A stretch of 64,000 nucleotides of DNA from Billgrantia saliphila (GTDB lineage Bacteria; Pseudomonadota; Gammaproteobacteria; Pseudomonadales; Halomonadaceae), in NCBI RefSeq assembly GCF_002930105.1, contig NZ_PJRN01000001.1:186001-250000 (forward strand), read 5' to 3'. A model generated the notes under the pieces. That model saw only the letters and a list, made by a program, of their open reading frames with translations. It had not been told where the DNA came from and searched no databases. Both the position numbers and the translations under genes were made by a program. Below, piece after piece: positions 62,420 to 64,000 of this stretch (within the stretch, counting starts at the first letter, position 1; every line of letters begins with the position of its first letter).

Positions 62420-64000
62420 TTGCCATCCAACCGTCTGTCGTTGAGCGTTGGCCAGGCCTTCGTGGCGCCGGATCGTCGCAACCATCGCAGCTCCATGTCG
62501 GTCCGCATCGCGGAGGAGCCGGGGCAGCTCGCTGCCAAGGGCGCCTGCGCGCTGATCAGCGATACCAGCTCGCGTAATGCCATCGCCAAGCAGGCCGGCG
62601 ATCTCAGCGTGCGCGGCTTTCTGGCCGACTATTTCTCGACCCCCGATCACTGGGACGTCAAGACGTCCGCGACGCGAGTGCTGCGCGCCCTTAACGGCTG
62701 GTGCTACAGCCAGAGTACTTTCGTCGAGAACGGCAGCTACGTGGCGTCGCTCTCCGCCATGGTCTATCGCGGCCGCGAGTCGCACCTGTTCCATATGGGC
62801 GATACCCTGGTGTTTCGCCTGCGAGGTGCGGAATTCGAACAGCTCTCGCGCGATCATGTCACCGACCTGGGGGGGTATCGCTATCCGTCGCGTGCGCTGG
62901 GGTTGGATGGCAGCATCGATATCGACTACATGAATCTGCCGCTGAAGCAGGGCGATATTTTTCTGTTCACCACCCAGGCAGTGCGCGGCACGCTGATGCC
63001 CTCCGACTACGTTCGACTGATCCGGCAGGATGCCAGTGATCTCGATGCGGCCTGTGAACGGCTCGCCGAGGCGGCCCGCGAGCGGGCGCAGGAGCGCGGC
63101 TATGGCGCCGACCAGTTCTGCTTCCAACTGGTGCGCATCGACCAACTGCCGGAAGAGGAACGCGATCACCCGAGCCGCATCTATGGCGATCTGCCGATTC
63201 CCCCCGAGCTGGCGCCAGGGGAACGAATCGATGGACTGGAGGTGCAGGAGGTACTTTCGCGCACCGCTCAATCGCGAGTCTATCGGGTGCGCGACACCCG
63301 CAGCGAGCGCGAGATGGTGATGAAGGCGCCAAGCCCCGAGCTGTCCCATCGAAACGCCTATATGGAGCATTTCCTGCTGCAGCAATGGGTGGTGGAGCGG
63401 GTCAAGTCGCCGTTCGTCGCTCGCGTCATGGAGCCTTCGCGTCCGCGCCGTTACCTCTATTACCTGATGGCCTACGTCGAGGGCACTACGTTGACCGAAT
63501 GGGCCCGCCGCCATCCTCAGGCCAGCCTGGCTCAGCGGCTGGATATCGCCGCCCAGCTGGGCAAGGCGGTGCAGGCACTGCATCATCGCGATCTGCTGCA
63601 CCAGCGCATTCACCCCGACAATGTCCTGATCGACGTGCACGGACAGGTGGTATTGACCGACTTCAGCGCCTGCAGCATGCGCGATCTGGAAGGGCATCGC
63701 CGCTCGCGTGAGCTGGCGCGCCAGACCGGGCTTTCCGAGCACAGCGCTCCGGAATATGCGCTGGACGATAGCGTCGGGCGGCGCAGCGACCAATATTCGC
63801 TGGCTTCGACCATCTACTGGCTGGTGACCGGCGAGCTGCCCTACGAGTTGACGCCGGATCGCCTGCGTAGCCACACCGACCTCGAACGGCTGAGCTATCG
63901 CAGTGCGCGCTTGTTTAATCCCGAAGTATCGCCACAGCTCGACGACACCCTGCGGCGCGCGCTGGACCCTCAGCGTTCGCTGCGCTTCCGGCGCATGTCG
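62420..64000 (+). CDS. PP2C phosphatase-Ser/Thr kinase fusion, probably catalytically degenerate (runs off window)
   Basis: The frame runs 527 codons from TTG 62420 (AAGGAG 6 bases upstream) to the window end without a stop. Residues about 10-240 resemble a PP2C-like phosphatase (FHMGDTLVFRLRG, ALGLDGSIDID). Residues about 270-527 resemble a Ser/Thr kinase (Lys302 in VMKAP, DFS at 414-416, SAPEYAL, SDQYSLAS). The layout matches the bifunctional kinase/phosphatase proteins found beside nitrate-assimilation genes in pseudomonads and marine gammaproteobacteria. Here key residues deviate: the HRD loop reads HQRIHPDN (Arg396 for the catalytic Asp). PP2C motif 1 reads NHRSS instead of NQD, the DG of motif 2 is DT (48-49), and the later TDG is TQA (185-187). 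It stands alone, divergent from ppa. Confidence 0.8.
   Translation, partial: MPSNRLSLSVGQAFVAPDRRNHRSSMSVRIAEEPGQLAAKGACALISDTSSRNAIAKQAGDLSVRGFLADYFSTPDHWDVKTSATRVLRALNGWCYSQSTFVENGSYVASLSAMVYRGRESHLFHMGDTLVFRLRGAEFEQLSRDHVTDLGGYRYPSRALGLDGSIDIDYMNLPLKQGDIFLFTTQAVRGTLMPSDYVRLIRQDASDLDAACERLAEAARERAQERGYGADQFCFQLVRIDQLPEEERDHPSRIYGDLPIPPELAPGERIDGLEVQEVLSRTAQSRVYRVRDTRSEREMVMKAPSPELSHRNAYMEHFLLQQWVVERVKSPFVARVMEPSRPRRYLYYLMAYVEGTTLTEWARRHPQASLAQRLDIAAQLGKAVQALHHRDLLHQRIHPDNVLIDVHGQVVLTDFSACSMRDLEGHRRSRELARQTGLSEHSAPEYALDDSVGRRSDQYSLASTIYWLVTGELPYELTPDRLRSHTDLERLSYRSARLFNPEVSPQLDDTLRRALDPQRSLRFRRMS

Noticed and set aside
62231..63874. 547-codon minus-strand frame opposite the terminal fusion gene
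   Set aside because: It is a GC-bias shadow: the plus frame has recognisable PP2C and kinase motifs and a good ribosome site, while the minus frame has none.

Overview
The window is GC-rich, densely packed chromosomal DNA from a gammaproteobacterium. Gene order and protein character fit the Oceanospirillales, most likely a Halomonadaceae (Halomonas-like) member. This is inferred from gene content, not from a database search. Evidence includes the mla/kds divergent block, rplM-rpsI-petABC-sspAB, the dolP-diaA-yraN-lpoA-rsmI block, rnpB beside a full division/cell-wall (dcw) cluster, and dusB-fis-purH. I see no prophage, insertion sequence, integron, CRISPR array or rRNA operon. Almost everything is core genome.

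Layout. 1-2.8 kb (minus): lptC (cut by the window edge), kdsC, kdsD and caxA, which cover LPS core sugar supply and export plus a cation exchanger. 2.9-6.1 kb (plus): mlaFEDCB, the phospholipid transporter of the outer membrane, closed by a terminator. 6.2-9.8 kb: ibaG, murA, hisG, hisD. 9.85-13.8 kb: periplasmic protease algW (minus), a NIF3-family gene, yhcB (minus), zapE. 14-17.6 kb: ribosomal proteins L13/S9 and the cytochrome bc1 operon petABC. 17.8-23.3 kb: sspAB, then dolP, diaA, yraN, lpoA (minus) and rsmI. 23.36-23.72 kb: the RNase P RNA with a clear promoter. 23.8-41.3 kb: rsmH-ftsL-ftsI-murE-murF-mraY-murD-ftsW-murG-murC-ddl-ftsQ-ftsA-ftsZ-lpxC, mostly with 4-base stop/start overlaps. 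mraZ is absent.

41.4-47.5 kb (minus): biotin synthesis, bioBFHCD in one overlapping operon, then tRNA-Leu(UAG) and bioA. Two dyads upstream of bioB look like BirA operators. 47.6-53.3 kb: comF, srkA, an unknown exported protein (minus), folE, folX, a small membrane protein and gabD. 53.4-59.3 kb (minus): purH, fis, dusB, prmA, accC, accB. 59.5-62.2 kb (minus): dsbD and ppa. 62.4 kb to the end: an open-ended PP2C-phosphatase/Ser-Thr-kinase fusion.

The genes mainly serve envelope construction. MurA through MurG, MraY, Ddl, FtsI/W/L/Q/A/Z and LpoA build and divide the peptidoglycan wall. LpxC and the Kds/Lpt genes supply LPS, and Mla maintains outer-membrane lipid asymmetry. Biotin made by bio is attached to AccB and used by AccC for fatty-acid synthesis.

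The most unusual item is the terminal fusion protein. Its kinase half has Arg at the catalytic HRD Asp position, and its PP2C half lacks at least two metal-binding acidic motifs, so it may be a double pseudoenzyme used for signalling. Secondary points are the tandem BirA-like sites, a 13-codon mini-ORF bridging mlaE and mlaD, the hairpin/promoter switch before ftsA, and a nested inverted repeat between gabD and purH.
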